Assembly: GCF_000421565.1 (NCBI RefSeq)
Contig: NZ_ATXG01000009.1
Location: forward strand, 62,001-126,000
Length of the DNA stretch: 64,000 bases
Direction of reading: 5' to 3'
Source of the DNA: Agromyces subbeticus DSM 16689
GTDB taxonomy: Bacteria > Actinomycetota > Actinomycetes > Actinomycetales > Microbacteriaceae
The notes beneath the pieces were generated by a model. It saw only the letters and a list, made by a program, of their open reading frames with translations, was not told where the DNA came from and searched no databases. The position numbers and the translations under genes are program-made. Positions 8,414-19,213 of this stretch are shown here, piece by piece. Positions within the stretch are counted from its first letter, which is position 1, and every line of letters starts with the position of its first letter.

Positions 8414-8658
8414 ACACGGCATTCCTCTCCCCCGACACCGCGCTCTCCGGCACCACCGGGCTGTCCCGCAACGCCGGACTGCTCGCCGATTGGGCCGTGC
8501 GCAGCGGACTCCGCCTCGCCCGCTGGGGCATGCAGCGGGCCGCTCGCCGCAACGATCGCGACCGACTCCTGCGCCGCCTCGAGGCACGGGCCGCCGCAGA
8601 GACGGCGCTCGCCGAACGCGATGCGGCCTACCGGTCGTCGATGTACGGACTGCTGTAG
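8410..8658 (+). CDS. small basic protein of unknown function, coupled to the ArsR-type regulator
   Basis: 82 residues. Not recognised. It is rich in Arg and Ala with a long predicted helix (ARWGMQRAARRNDRDRLLRR, then EARAAAETALAERDAAYRS) and no membrane segment or cysteine. The ATG overlaps the regulator's stop (ATGA), so both should be expressed together and share the symmetric operator upstream. A helical adaptor or nucleic-acid-binding role is possible but unsupported. Confidence 0.6.
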   Translation: MNTAFLSPDTALSGTTGLSRNAGLLADWAVRSGLRLARWGMQRAARRNDRDRLLRRLEARAAAETALAERDAAYRSSMYGLL

Positions 8659-8707
8659 GGCAGGCGGGCGCCCAGCGCCGCGAGCGCCGTCGTCGTGCTC
8701 GGGTGGC

Positions 8708-9460
8708 TCAATCCGGTGGGAGCCGTCGGCGCGCACCGCGGGCTCGCACGAGGAGGCACACCGCGAGCACCGCGCACCACAGCGGCACGCCGACGAAGAA
8801 CACGAGCATGAGCACGATCCACGCGGCTCCGCCGACCACTGGCTCGGCCGCCGTCGCCATCGACAGCAGCGGGCCGACGATCGAGAGCAGCAGCACGATG
8901 GGCACCGGCGCCAGCACGTGCACCCATGCCGGCAGCAGCCGTCGCCGAACGGCGATGATCACGACTCCCAGCATCCACGCCGCGATCGCGAGCCGCGCGC
9001 CCGCCGTGGCACCCTGGGTGCCGACGAGGTGCATGACGAGGTAGCCTGTGCGTCCCCACTCCGGGTTCAGGTCGGCGAGGTGGGTGAGCGGCCCGGGGCT
9101 CGAGATGCGCAATGCTCCCGCGAGCACCAGGAGCCCCGCGCCGATGTACGCGGAGGCCGAGACCGCGCGGATGCCGGACGTGGTCGCGCCCGGCGGTTGC
9201 CGGGCGAGCAGCACCTCGAACGCCGAAGCCGCCACGACGAGGGCCGCAGCGGCGAGGAGCACGGCGATGCCCGACAGCACGACCGCGCCAGCGGAGCGCT
9301 CGAGGAATTCGAGACCCGCTGCAGGGTCATCGGTGTCGGCGAACCGATCGCCCCTGGTGAGCTCGAGCAGCGGTGCCGCGAGCCAGGCCGGGATGAGCAC
9401 GAGCAGTGCGGTCGCCGCGACCGTGCTCGGGCCTCGAACCGACTCGGCACCGGCGGGCAT
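8708..9460 (-). CDS. multi-pass membrane protein of unknown function
   Basis: 250 residues with about six hydrophobic segments (for example TAATALLVLIPAWLAAPLLE near the start and WIVLMLVFFVGVPLWCAVLA near the end). The overall style resembles DUF4386-like proteins, but no catalytic motif is visible. A -10-like TACGGT lies 6 bases before the ATG, so the gene is probably leaderless. It sits alone, downstream of the pnp terminator. Confidence 0.65.
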   Translation of the reverse strand: MPAGAESVRGPSTVAATALLVLIPAWLAAPLLELTRGDRFADTDDPAAGLEFLERSAGAVVLSGIAVLLAAAALVVAASAFEVLLARQPPGATTSGIRAVSASAYIGAGLLVLAGALRISSPGPLTHLADLNPEWGRTGYLVMHLVGTQGATAGARLAIAAWMLGVVIIAVRRRLLPAWVHVLAPVPIVLLLSIVGPLLSMATAAEPVVGGAAWIVLMLVFFVGVPLWCAVLAVCLLVRARGARRRLPPD

Positions 9461-9466
9461 GTGCCG

Positions 9467-9472
9467 ACCGTA
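9467..9472 (-). promoter_or_regulatory. leaderless -10 box (TACGGT)
   Basis: TACGGT on the minus strand, 6 bases before the membrane-protein ATG at 9460. Confidence 0.4.
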
Positions 9473-9528
9473 TCACCGGGGGTTCGCGGGCGGCACGCGG
9501 TCGGGTGCGCATCGGCTGCACGAACGAC

Positions 9529-9563
9529 GGATGCCCCGCCCGAATGATTCGGGCGGGGCATCC
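9529..9563 (-). terminator. pnp intrinsic terminator hairpin
   Basis: A perfect 16-bp stem (9529-9544 with 9548-9563) closes a TGA/TCA loop 18 bases after the pnp stop. There is no U tract, as is common in these GC-rich genomes. Confidence 0.8.
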
Positions 9564-9581
9564 GTGTTTCGCGGTGGCGAA

Positions 9582-11864
<2,283 letters not shown>

Positions 11865-12197
11865 GAGGTCGTCTCCTTTGTTTACCGTCGCACCCCGTGT
11901 GGGCGCGACTCATACAGAGGAGCAGGAACAGGCATTACGAAGCGCATCGATCGATGCGTTCACGCTGGCCACCAGTAGAAGTCCACCAAACCGCACGGCT
12001 TGGTAATCCACCACAGGGGACCAGCTTCCTGCCGGCCTGCTCCAGACGATCGCCCGCACGAATCGCACGGGCAACCTCTCCCTATGCTAGCAGAGCACCC
12101 GTTTTCGGCCGGTGAACAGCGGATGTCGCGTGGCGCGCGCCTGCTCGGCGCACCCGGGCGTGCGCGTCGGTCCGACATCCGTGCCAGACTCGAATGC
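11865..12197. other. pnp leader and promoter region (no gene)
   Basis: 333 bases between pnp and the divergent DUF5302 gene. It holds a perfect 16-bp palindrome CGCATCGATCGATGCG (11943-11958) and a 9-bp stem with one mismatch at 11985-12004. Either could fold in the pnp 5' leader, which in E. coli is an RNase III-dependent autoregulation site; the parallel is inferred. No clear -35/-10 pair could be assigned. Confidence 0.4.
12185..12190 (+). promoter_or_regulatory. leaderless -10 box (CAGACT)
   Basis: CAGACT ends 7 bases before the DUF5302 ATG at 12198. Confidence 0.4.
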
Positions 12198-12389
12198 ATG
12201 AGTTCCGACGAGCAGAAGACACCGGGCCCGTCCGACGAGGCGAAGCGCAAGTTCCGCGAGGCGCTCGATCGCAAGAACAACGCCGCGAAGAAGCGTTCAG
12301 GTGAAGCGCACCTCGATGGCGGCGGCGCCGCTCAGCACACGCAGGGGCCCGCCGACCACAAGCGCGAGTTCCGTCGCAAGAGCGGCTGA
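12198..12389 (+). CDS. DUF5302-type small protein
   Basis: 63 residues, very charged. It follows the DUF5302 pattern known from actinobacteria: KRKFREALDRKN near residue 16, a short acidic/His linker and the ending HKREFRRKSG. Function unknown; the high Lys/Arg content suggests RNA or ribosome contact, which is only a guess. A -10-like box at 12185-12190 is 7 bases before the ATG, so it is probably leaderless. It converges on the glycosyltransferase-hydrolase gene with a 6-base gap. Confidence 0.75.
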   Translation: MSSDEQKTPGPSDEAKRKFREALDRKNNAAKKRSGEAHLDGGGAAQHTQGPADHKREFRRKSG

Positions 12390-12395
12390 TCCCGC

Positions 12396-14507
12396 TCACT
12401 CGGTCGGCACCGCCGACGGGCGCACCCGCTCGACCGCCGACGGCGATGGGTTCCCGGTCGGCGCGATGACGGGCAGCAGTGCTGCGCGCTTCGGTTCGCG
12501 CCCGTCACCCGCCGCACGGCCGCGGATCCGGCGGCGCATCCAGGGCAGCGCGTGGCGGCGCAGCCATTCCAGGTCTCCGACCGACGTCGCCGACGGGTCG
12601 TCGCCGACGTCGTGCATCGCGTGCTCCAACGCGCCGAGCTCGATCGCGTCGGGCACGCCGAGCAGGCGTGCGGCGGCGTAGGCGATGCCGCGATGGCCCG
12701 CCGCGTTCAGGTGCACCCGGTCTTCGGCCCACCGCTCGTTCCCCGTCAGGTCGGGGCGAGCATCGAGGTCGAGCAGCATCGAGCCCGAAGCGGCGGCGAG
12801 TTCGCGCAGCCGCGCGTTGTAGATCGTGAAGCGGCGCGCGAAGAGGCGAGACGCCGGCCGCTGCGGCATGAAGGCCGTGACGAGCAGTACGTCGCAACCG
12901 GTCTCGCGAAGCTGCGTCACCGCAACGCCAAGCCGCGCCGCCAGTTCTTCGGCATCGGCCCGTCGCCCCACGAGGTCGTTCGCACCGATCAACACCGAGA
13001 CGAGGTCGGCGCCGAGCGCGGCCGCCTGCGGCAGTTGCACGTCGACCGCATCGCGCACTCGACGGCTGCGCACGGCGAGGTTCGCGTATCGCACCGGCTC
13101 GGCCGCGGGGCTCGTGACGGCGAGGAGCGCTGCGAGGCGGTCGGCCCAGCCGCGGTACTCCCCCGCCGGCATCCGGGAGCCGTCGCAGAGGCCTTCGGTG
13201 AGCGAGTCCCCGACCGCGACGTAGCGCGTCCAGTGCAGCGCGGCCGGCCGCAGTGGCGCAGATCCCGGCGACTCGGGCGACTCGGGCGACTCGATCGTCG
13301 CGCGCACGGTGAGTTGCGGCGGCGTCGGCGGCTGCGCGGTCGGGAGTGACGGCGGCGACACTGTCGACGACCGCCCCGCGGCATCCGGGGTGAAACCCCG
13401 CCTGCCACCGAGCACCTCCTCGTAGTGCCCGATGAGCTCGTCACCGAGGCGGTCCCAACCCCGCCCCGCGACCGAGGCGAGCGCCTGCTCGCCGAAGGCG
13501 CGGCGCTTCGCGTGGTCGCCCGTCAGGTCGCGCACACGCTCCCGCAGGTCGTCGAGGTCGCCCGGCCGGTACAACCACCCGTTGACGCTGTTCTGCACGA
13601 GATCGAGTGGCCCGCCGCGCCCGGTGGCGACCACCGGCACGCCGCTGGCGAGCGCCTCCTGCACCGTCTGGCAGAAGGTCTCGCTCTCGCCGGGGTGCAC
13701 GAAGACGTCGAGGCTCGCCATCGAGCGTGCGAGTTCGTCGCCGCCGAGGAACCCGGTGAACACGGCCGACGGCAGCATCCGCTCGAGCGCCGGGCGCGAC
13801 GGGCCGTCGCCGATGACGACGAGCCGCACGCCGGGCAGCTCGGCGATGGCGCGCAGGTCTTCGACCTGCTTCTCGGGCGCCAGCCGGCCGACGTAGCCCA
13901 CGATGGTCTCGCCGCCCGGCGCGACCATCTGGCGCCACGCCGAGTCTCGCCTCGTCGGCGAGAAGCGCTCGGTGTCCACGCCCCTGCGCCACAGCCGCAC
14001 GCCGTCGACCCCGAGCGACTCCAACCGATCGACGGCCGAGGTCGACGGTGCGAGCGTCAGCGTCGCCCGGCGATGCAGGCGACCGAGGTGCCGGGTGAGC
14101 GCGGGCGCCGCGCCCGGCACGCCGTATCGCTCGGCGTACGAGGGGATGTCGGTCTGGTAGACCGCGACCGACGGGATGCCGAGCGACTCGGCCGCGAGCA
14201 CTCCCCGCCAGCCGAGCACGAACGGCGAGGCGAGATGCACGACGTCGGCTTCGTGCGCCCGCATCACTGCGGCGAGGCGATTGGCGCTCGCGAGTGTCAC
14301 CCGAACGTCGGGGTAGCTCGGCAGCGGCATCGACGGCAGGAGCACGGCGCGGGCACCGTACAGCGAGTGGTCGATCGGTCCGGAACGCGGAGCGATGACG
14401 AGCGCGTCATGGCCACGACGCTCGAGGTGACGCAGCGCCTGCAGCAGCGAGTGCGTCACCCCGTTCATGTGCGGGAGGAACGATTCTGCGAGGAGGACGA
14501 CCTTCAC
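12396..14507 (-). CDS. fusion of GT4 glycosyltransferase and SGNH/GDSL hydrolase
   Basis: 703 residues in one uninterrupted frame. Residues 1-385 form a GT4 (MshA/PimB-like) glycosyltransferase: AESFLPHMNGV at the N-terminus, PEKQVEDL and the donor-site FVHPGESETFCQTVQEALASG. A Pro/Ser-rich linker of about 50 residues leads to an SGNH hydrolase with block I GDSLTEG, block III GANDLVGR and the final DRVHLNAAGH (Asp-x-x-His). It may add and trim acyl or sugar groups on a mannosylated lipid or wall glycan. The GTG at 14507 matches where the family starts, but its GGAGG is only 1 base away; a GTG at 14597 is an alternative. Confidence 0.75.
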   Translation of the reverse strand: MKVVLLAESFLPHMNGVTHSLLQALRHLERRGHDALVIAPRSGPIDHSLYGARAVLLPSMPLPSYPDVRVTLASANRLAAVMRAHEADVVHLASPFVLGWRGVLAAESLGIPSVAVYQTDIPSYAERYGVPGAAPALTRHLGRLHRRATLTLAPSTSAVDRLESLGVDGVRLWRRGVDTERFSPTRRDSAWRQMVAPGGETIVGYVGRLAPEKQVEDLRAIAELPGVRLVVIGDGPSRPALERMLPSAVFTGFLGGDELARSMASLDVFVHPGESETFCQTVQEALASGVPVVATGRGGPLDLVQNSVNGWLYRPGDLDDLRERVRDLTGDHAKRRAFGEQALASVAGRGWDRLGDELIGHYEEVLGGRRGFTPDAAGRSSTVSPPSLPTAQPPTPPQLTVRATIESPESPESPGSAPLRPAALHWTRYVAVGDSLTEGLCDGSRMPAGEYRGWADRLAALLAVTSPAAEPVRYANLAVRSRRVRDAVDVQLPQAAALGADLVSVLIGANDLVGRRADAEELAARLGVAVTQLRETGCDVLLVTAFMPQRPASRLFARRFTIYNARLRELAAASGSMLLDLDARPDLTGNERWAEDRVHLNAAGHRGIAYAAARLLGVPDAIELGALEHAMHDVGDDPSATSVGDLEWLRRHALPWMRRRIRGRAAGDGREPKRAALLPVIAPTGNPSPSAVERVRPSAVPTE

Positions 14508-14704
14508 GCCTCCAGCGTGAGGCTCGCAGCACCGTTCGATCGACGAAATCCCACCCGAACCCCGAGGGTTCACCGATTCGTCGAGCGCCGTTCGCACGGC
14601 CGCCGCTTCCCCGTCGAGGCGCGGATTGCGTCAAGCCCTCGCTTTCGGCGGCGGTGCAGCGGATGATGGGCGAGTACGCAAGGCATCGTTCAAGGAGGAA
14701 TTCC

Positions 14705-14911
14705 ATGGCTTCCGTCGCACGAATCACCACCATCTCGGTTCGCTCGGAGACGAGCTTCGAAGACGCGGTCGCGGCCGGCGTCGCCCGCGCATCGGAGACG
14801 CTGCGCAACGTGAGCGGCGCGTGGGTGAAGGAGCAGAAGGTCGAAGCGACCGACGGCAAGATCACCGCATGGTCGGTCGTGCTCGAAGTGAGTTTCGTCC
14901 TCGACGACTGA
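14705..14911 (+). CDS. dodecin-family flavin-binding protein
   Basis: 68 residues, the size of dodecin, a dodecameric store for FMN or riboflavin. Family features are SFEDAVAAGVARASETLRNV (helix) and the following GAWVKEQK and WSVVLEVSFVLDD strands; the tryptophan in SGAWVKEQ corresponds to the position that stacks on the flavin. A strong AGGAGGA precedes the ATG. It stands alone between convergent and divergent neighbours. Confidence 0.9.
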   Translation: MASVARITTISVRSETSFEDAVAAGVARASETLRNVSGAWVKEQKVEATDGKITAWSVVLEVSFVLDD

Positions 14912-14975
14912 GTCGACGACTGATCGCGCGCGGCTCGTCGTCGCCTCGCGACATCCGCCGTTCACCTCGCCCGTC

Positions 14976-14981
14976 TAGAAC
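14976..14981 (+). promoter_or_regulatory. leaderless -10 box (TAGAAC)
   Basis: TAGAAC ends 6 bases before the DedA-like ATG at 14988. Confidence 0.4.
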
Positions 14982-14987
14982 GGGGGC

Positions 14988-15644
14988 ATGGACGACGCGT
15001 GGATCGGCGAACTCGCGGCATCCGCGTGGCTCGTGCCAGTGCTCTTCGCGCTCGTCGTGGGCGACGCGTTCCTCGTCGTGCTGCCGAGCGAGACGGCCGT
15101 CGTGGCACTCGCCGCGCTGTCGGCGACGACGGGATCGCCATCGCTCATTGCGATCGTTCCTGTGGCAGCGGTCGGCGCCGCCGTCGGCGACGGACTCTGC
15201 TACCTGATCGGGCGACGGGTCGGCCTCGATCGCTGGAAGTGGCAGCGCACGAGTCGCATCGGAGCCGCGATCACGCGAGTTCGTGCCGCGGTGCACCGGC
15301 GCACCGCCGTGCTCGTCTTCACGGCTCGGTACGTGCCATTCGCCCGCATCGCCGTGAACCTCGCCGCCGGGGCGGGCCGCGTGCCGCTGCGCAAGTACCT
15401 GCCGTTGTCGATCGCGGCCGGCATCGCCTGGGCCGGCTTCAACGTCGCGATCGGCGCGATCGTGGGCGAGTTGCTGAGTGACTCGCCGCTCGTCGCGATC
15501 GCGATCTCGGTGCCCGTCGCGATCGTGCTCGGGCTGGTCGTCGACCGCGTGGTCGCGGGCCTCGATGCTCGACGCGCATCGAGGCCCGCGGGGTCAGCCG
15601 GAACCGAGCCTGGCCCGCTCACTCCCCCGTCAGACCGCCGATGA
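14988..15644 (+). CDS. DedA-family membrane protein
   Basis: 218 residues with about five hydrophobic segments. The DedA/VTT pattern is visible: the N-terminal re-entrant region with LPSETAVVALAA, GDGLCYLIGRRVG, and the conserved F-x-ARYVPFARIAVNLAAG segment, followed by LRKYLPLSIAAGIAW. DedA proteins recycle or flip polyprenyl phosphate or phospholipids. The last 30 residues are polar and outside the family; the DNA encoding them holds a perfect terminator-like hairpin, and the final 26 bases overlap the convergent FMN reductase gene. Confidence 0.8.
   Translation: MDDAWIGELAASAWLVPVLFALVVGDAFLVVLPSETAVVALAALSATTGSPSLIAIVPVAAVGAAVGDGLCYLIGRRVGLDRWKWQRTSRIGAAITRVRAAVHRRTAVLVFTARYVPFARIAVNLAAGAGRVPLRKYLPLSIAAGIAWAGFNVAIGAIVGELLSDSPLVAIAISVPVAIVLGLVVDRVVAGLDARRASRPAGSAGTEPGPLTPPSDRR
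15555..15589 (-). terminator. terminator of the LLM/FMN-reductase operon, inside the DedA frame
   Basis: A perfect 14-bp stem (15555-15568 with 15576-15589), 7-base loop, 29 bases after the FMN reductase stop on the minus strand. It lies within the convergent DedA coding sequence. Confidence 0.65.
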
Positions 15645-16248
15645 GGTGACCGAACGGGCGGTCGAGCGCGAACGGGTCGCGCACGCTCGTCGAACGGTCG
15701 CTCGATGCCACGAGCGCGGCGAGTTCGCCGGAGGCCCGGTCGATGCGAGCCGGCAACGTCTTCACACTGTCGGCGGATTCGCCCCAGTCGCCCGTGGCGG
15801 CGAACACGCCAGTGGGCACCACGATCGCGTGCAGGTAGGTGAACATCGGCCGCAATGCGTAGTCGAGCGCGAGCGAATGCCTCGGCGTGCCGGCCGTTGC
15901 GCCGATCACGACGGGCAGGCTCGTCAGCGCGGCGCTGTCGACCACGTCGAAGAACGACTTGAAGAGACCCGAGTAGCTCGTCGTGAAGATGGGCGTCACC
16001 GCAATGAGTCCGTCGGCTCCCGTCACGGCCTCGATGACGGCTTCGAGCTTGGGGCTCGGAAAGCCCGTGAGCATGTGGTTCATGATCTCGGTCGCGACAT
16101 CCCGGAGTTCGAAGGTCTCGACAGTCGTGTCGATGCCCTGCTCCGCGAGCTTGGCGACCGTCGAGTCGCTGAGCTTGTCGGCGAGCATGCGGGTCGACGA
16201 CGGCTGGCTGAGCCCGGCCGAGACGACCGCCAGTGTGCGCGTGGTCAT
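15619..16248 (-). CDS. LLM-partnered FMN reductase, CE1759 family
   Basis: 209 residues, flavodoxin-like fold. The N-terminal phosphate-binding loop SAGLSQPSSTRMLADKL and the flavin-contact segment VTPIFTTSYSGLFKSFFDVVD are clear. This subgroup is known by its constant pairing with an LLM-class monooxygenase and probably supplies reduced FMN to it. The upstream monooxygenase ends 1 base before its ATG, so they form a tight operon. Confidence 0.85.
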   Translation of the reverse strand: MTTRTLAVVSAGLSQPSSTRMLADKLSDSTVAKLAEQGIDTTVETFELRDVATEIMNHMLTGFPSPKLEAVIEAVTGADGLIAVTPIFTTSYSGLFKSFFDVVDSAALTSLPVVIGATAGTPRHSLALDYALRPMFTYLHAIVVPTGVFAATGDWGESADSVKTLPARIDRASGELAALVASSDRSTSVRDPFALDRPFGHLIGGLTGE

Positions 16249-16249
16249 T

Positions 16250-17398
16250 TCAGGCTCCCTTCACGGCTGCGGCGCCGAAGGCGGCGCCCCTCGGTGCCTC
16301 GTTCGCGCCGCCGACGGCCTTCGCGGCGTTGCGCGCCGCGACGAGCGAGTCGTGCGTCGGGGCATCCGGAACCGTCGCCGGGCGGTTCTTCGCGAATTCG
16401 CGCCGCAGCACGGGCACGACCTCGGAGCCGAGCAGGTCGAGTTGCTCGAGCACGGTCTTCAGCGGCAGGCCGGCGTGGTCCATGAGGAAGAGCTGACGCT
16501 GGTAGTCGCCGACGTAGTCGCGGAAGCCGAGGGTCTTGTCGATGACCTCTTGCGGGCTGCCCACCGTGAGCGGGGTCTGCGTCGTGAATTCCTCGAGGCT
16601 CGGGCCGTGCCCGTAGACGGGTGCGTTGTCGAAGTACGGGCGGAACTCTCGCACCGCGTCCTGCGAGTTCTTGCGCATGAAGACCTGGCCGCCGAGGCCG
16701 ACGATCGCCTGCTCGGCGGTGCCGTGCTCGTAGTGCGCAAAGCGCTGGCGGTAGAGGGCGACCATGCGCTGGGTGTGCGATGCCGGCCAGAAGATGTGGT
16801 TCGCGAAGAAGCCGTCGCCGTAGTAGGCGGCCTGCTCGGCGATCTCGGGGCTGCGGATCGAGCCGTGCCAGACGAATGGCGGCACGTCGTCGAGGGGTCG
16901 CGGCGTCGACTGGAAGCCCTGCAGCGGGGTGCGGAAGCGGCCGTCCCAGTCGACGAAGTCTTCACGCCACAGGCGGTGCAGCAACGCGTAGTTCTCGAGG
17001 GCGAGGTCGATGCCCTGGCGGATGTCCTTGCCGAACCACGGGTAGACGGGGCCGGTGTTGCCGCGGCCGAGCATCAGGTCGACGCGGCCGTCGGCCACGT
17101 GCTGCAGCATCGCGAAGTCTTCGGCGATCTTCACGGGGTCGTTCGTCGTGATGAGGGTCGTCGAGGTCGTCAGCTGGATCTTCGACGTCTTCGCCGCGAT
17201 GTAGGCGAGGGTCGTCGTGGGCGACGAGGAGAAGAAGGGCGGGTTGTGGTGCTCGCCGAGGGCGAAGACGTCGAGGCCGACCTCCTCGGCGTGCTGCGCG
17301 ATCGTCAGCACGTCGGTGATGCGCTCGTGCTCGCTCGGGGTTCGTCCCGTCGTGGGGTCTTGCGTGATGTCGCTGACGGTGAAGATTCCGAACTGCAT
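16250..17398 (-). CDS. LLM-class flavin-dependent monooxygenase, CE1758 family
   Basis: 382 residues with the luciferase-like (beta/alpha)8 pattern: MQFGIFTVSDITQDPTTGR at the start, GLDVFALGEHHN, then VDLMLGRGNTGPVYPWFGKD in the middle. It is the CE1758-type oxygenase that always sits beside a CE1759-type FMN reductase. The oxidised substrate is unknown. AGGAGGGC lies 5 bases before the ATG. The region upstream (17430-17460) is AT-richer and carries TGCAT repeats that may be its promoter or operator. Confidence 0.85.
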   Translation of the reverse strand: MQFGIFTVSDITQDPTTGRTPSEHERITDVLTIAQHAEEVGLDVFALGEHHNPPFFSSSPTTTLAYIAAKTSKIQLTTSTTLITTNDPVKIAEDFAMLQHVADGRVDLMLGRGNTGPVYPWFGKDIRQGIDLALENYALLHRLWREDFVDWDGRFRTPLQGFQSTPRPLDDVPPFVWHGSIRSPEIAEQAAYYGDGFFANHIFWPASHTQRMVALYRQRFAHYEHGTAEQAIVGLGGQVFMRKNSQDAVREFRPYFDNAPVYGHGPSLEEFTTQTPLTVGSPQEVIDKTLGFRDYVGDYQRQLFLMDHAGLPLKTVLEQLDLLGSEVVPVLRREFAKNRPATVPDAPTHDSLVAARNAAKAVGGANEAPRGAAFGAAAVKGA

Positions 17399-17542
17399 GG
17401 TGCCCTCCTGGGCTCATCCTCGTGGGAGTTCCGTATTGCATGCTTTTGCATACATCTGAGCAAACGGATGCCTCCTGCACAGTATTCCCGATCGATCAAC
17501 CCCGCACCTTCGCCGGTGCATGCAGCGCGCGGGCGCACGAAC

Positions 17543-17571
17543 GGGCGGGCAGGCCCATGGCCTGCCCGCCC
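17543..17571 (-). terminator. terminator after the M28 peptidase gene
   Basis: A perfect 13-bp stem with a CAT/ATG loop, 22 bases after the peptidase stop. Confidence 0.75.
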
Positions 17572-17593
17572 CTGATACCGCGCTCAGCCGGTG

Positions 17594-19213
17594 TCAGTCG
17601 ATCTCGTCGTGCTCGTGGCCGTGGTCGGGCGAGAGCCCGCCGCCGCCCGGCAGGTTGACCGTGCCCTCAGGGCCGCCCGGCGCCGGCAGCATGAAGTTGC
17701 CGGGCACCTTCTTGCCGACCACGCCGTTCACCGTCTCGGTGGAGTACGCGTAGGTCAGCACCGCCGTCGCGATCGCGTCGGTGTTGACGTCGAGCGCATC
17801 GAGCGCGAGGTTGTCGATCGTGTCGCACACGAGGTGGTAGCACGGGTCGTACTGCGCTCCCGCGGTGCCGCCCCAGATCGCCGCCTGCTCCTCGGTCTTC
17901 ACGACTTCGGCGCCGGTGAACAGGCCACCGGCCGGCACGCCGTTCTGGATGAACGCCTGGTAGTCGCTGCGCCCGCTGAACTGCGCGTCGTCATATGGCA
18001 CGCCCGCCCAGGTGTAGTAGCTCTCGAAGAGATCCTCGATCTGCGTCGAGCCCTCGGGGATCGGGACGCCCTCAGGAGCCTCCCAGCCCGACTCGTCGCC
18101 GTCGTACACCATGAAGATGTAGTTGGGCGAGGCCACCATGTCGAAGTTCAGGTACAGCGCGACCTCGTCGAGCGTGCCTGCTGCGACTTGGTCGGCGACG
18201 TAGGCCCGCGAGCCGAGCAGTCCGCTCTCTTCGGCACCCCACCATGCGAACCGCAGCGTGTTCTCGGGCTTCAGCTTCGACACCTGCTGTGCGATCTCGA
18301 GCAGCGCCGACGAGCCGCTGCCGTTGTCGTTGATGCCGGGGCCGGCCTGCACCGAGTCCAGGTGCGCTCCGGCCATCACGACGTTGGCGTCGTTCTTGCC
18401 CGGCAGCTCGGCGATCACGTTCACCTGAGGCCGCGACTCGGGCGAGGAGACCACCACGTGGGCGGTCGAGCCCGCTTGCGCGAGCGCGGCGCCGTCGGCG
18501 AAGCTCGCCCCGACGACCGGGATGCTCAGCGGAGTCTGGTTGACGCCGAACAGCGTTCCCGTCAGAAGCCCCGACCGTAGTTCGGTGTTGCCCTGGTTGA
18601 ACATGATGACGGCCGCAGCGCCCGCCTCTTGAGCGTTGATCGCCTTCACGCCGAATTCGCACGTGCCGCGCTGGATGAGCGCGATGGACCCGACCGGGAA
18701 GCCGGCGAAATCGCTGTCTTCGCAGCCGCTCGTCACCGGATCGCGCGGGGGTGCGAGCACGATGTCGACCGGAACCACGTTGCCGGTGATGTCCCCGTAG
18801 CCCGTGCCGGTGAAGACCGCCGACTCGTACTCCGCCGCGATCGGCGAGAGCTGCTCGAGGACCGGCGGTGGCACGTAGGTGAAGTCGAACTCATCGAGCT
18901 CGACGTTCCACCCGGCGGCCTCGAGCGTCTCGACGACGTAGTCGACGCTCTCGGTGTAGCCGGTGGTGCCGGCTGCACGGTTGCCGTCGTTGGCGTCGGC
19001 GATGGCCTGCAGGGCCTGCTGATGCTCGAGCACGCCATCGACACGAACACACTCGAGAAGCTTCTCGTAAGTGTTGTTCGTGCGGTTGTCGCACCCCGCA
19101 CCCGATGGCGCCGCCATCGCCGCGCCGGTCGGTACGAGCGCCAGCCCGGCGATCGCCGCGGTTGCGATCACCGCCGTTCGGGCGCGTCTGGAAAGTGTTG
19201 CAGATGGATACAT
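17594..19213 (-). CDS. secreted M28 family aminopeptidase with PA domain
   Basis: 539 residues. A Sec signal peptide (basic start, hydrophobic core to about residue 34, AMAAPS cut site). A PA (protease-associated) insert spans about 125-260 (PVGSIALIQRGTCEFGVKAI). The zinc-peptidase core has AGAHLDSVQAGPGINDNGSG (His-x-Asp ligands), WWGAEESGLLGSRAY (catalytic and ligand Glu), a ligand Asp in YLNFDMV and a late His in CYHLVCDTID. It resembles the Streptomyces griseus aminopeptidase and would trim peptides outside the cell. The Gly/His/Asp-rich C-terminal tail is non-catalytic. Confidence 0.88.
   Translation of the reverse strand: MYPSATLSRRARTAVIATAAIAGLALVPTGAAMAAPSGAGCDNRTNNTYEKLLECVRVDGVLEHQQALQAIADANDGNRAAGTTGYTESVDYVVETLEAAGWNVELDEFDFTYVPPPVLEQLSPIAAEYESAVFTGTGYGDITGNVVPVDIVLAPPRDPVTSGCEDSDFAGFPVGSIALIQRGTCEFGVKAINAQEAGAAAVIMFNQGNTELRSGLLTGTLFGVNQTPLSIPVVGASFADGAALAQAGSTAHVVVSSPESRPQVNVIAELPGKNDANVVMAGAHLDSVQAGPGINDNGSGSSALLEIAQQVSKLKPENTLRFAWWGAEESGLLGSRAYVADQVAAGTLDEVALYLNFDMVASPNYIFMVYDGDESGWEAPEGVPIPEGSTQIEDLFESYYTWAGVPYDDAQFSGRSDYQAFIQNGVPAGGLFTGAEVVKTEEQAAIWGGTAGAQYDPCYHLVCDTIDNLALDALDVNTDAIATAVLTYAYSTETVNGVVGKKVPGNFMLPAPGGPEGTVNLPGGGGLSPDHGHEHDEID

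Noticed and set aside
14694..14709. AGGAGGAATTCCATGG before dodecin looks like a cloning-vector expression site
   Set aside because: The flanks are ordinary genomic sequence on both sides and the match is explained by a strong natural ribosome site.
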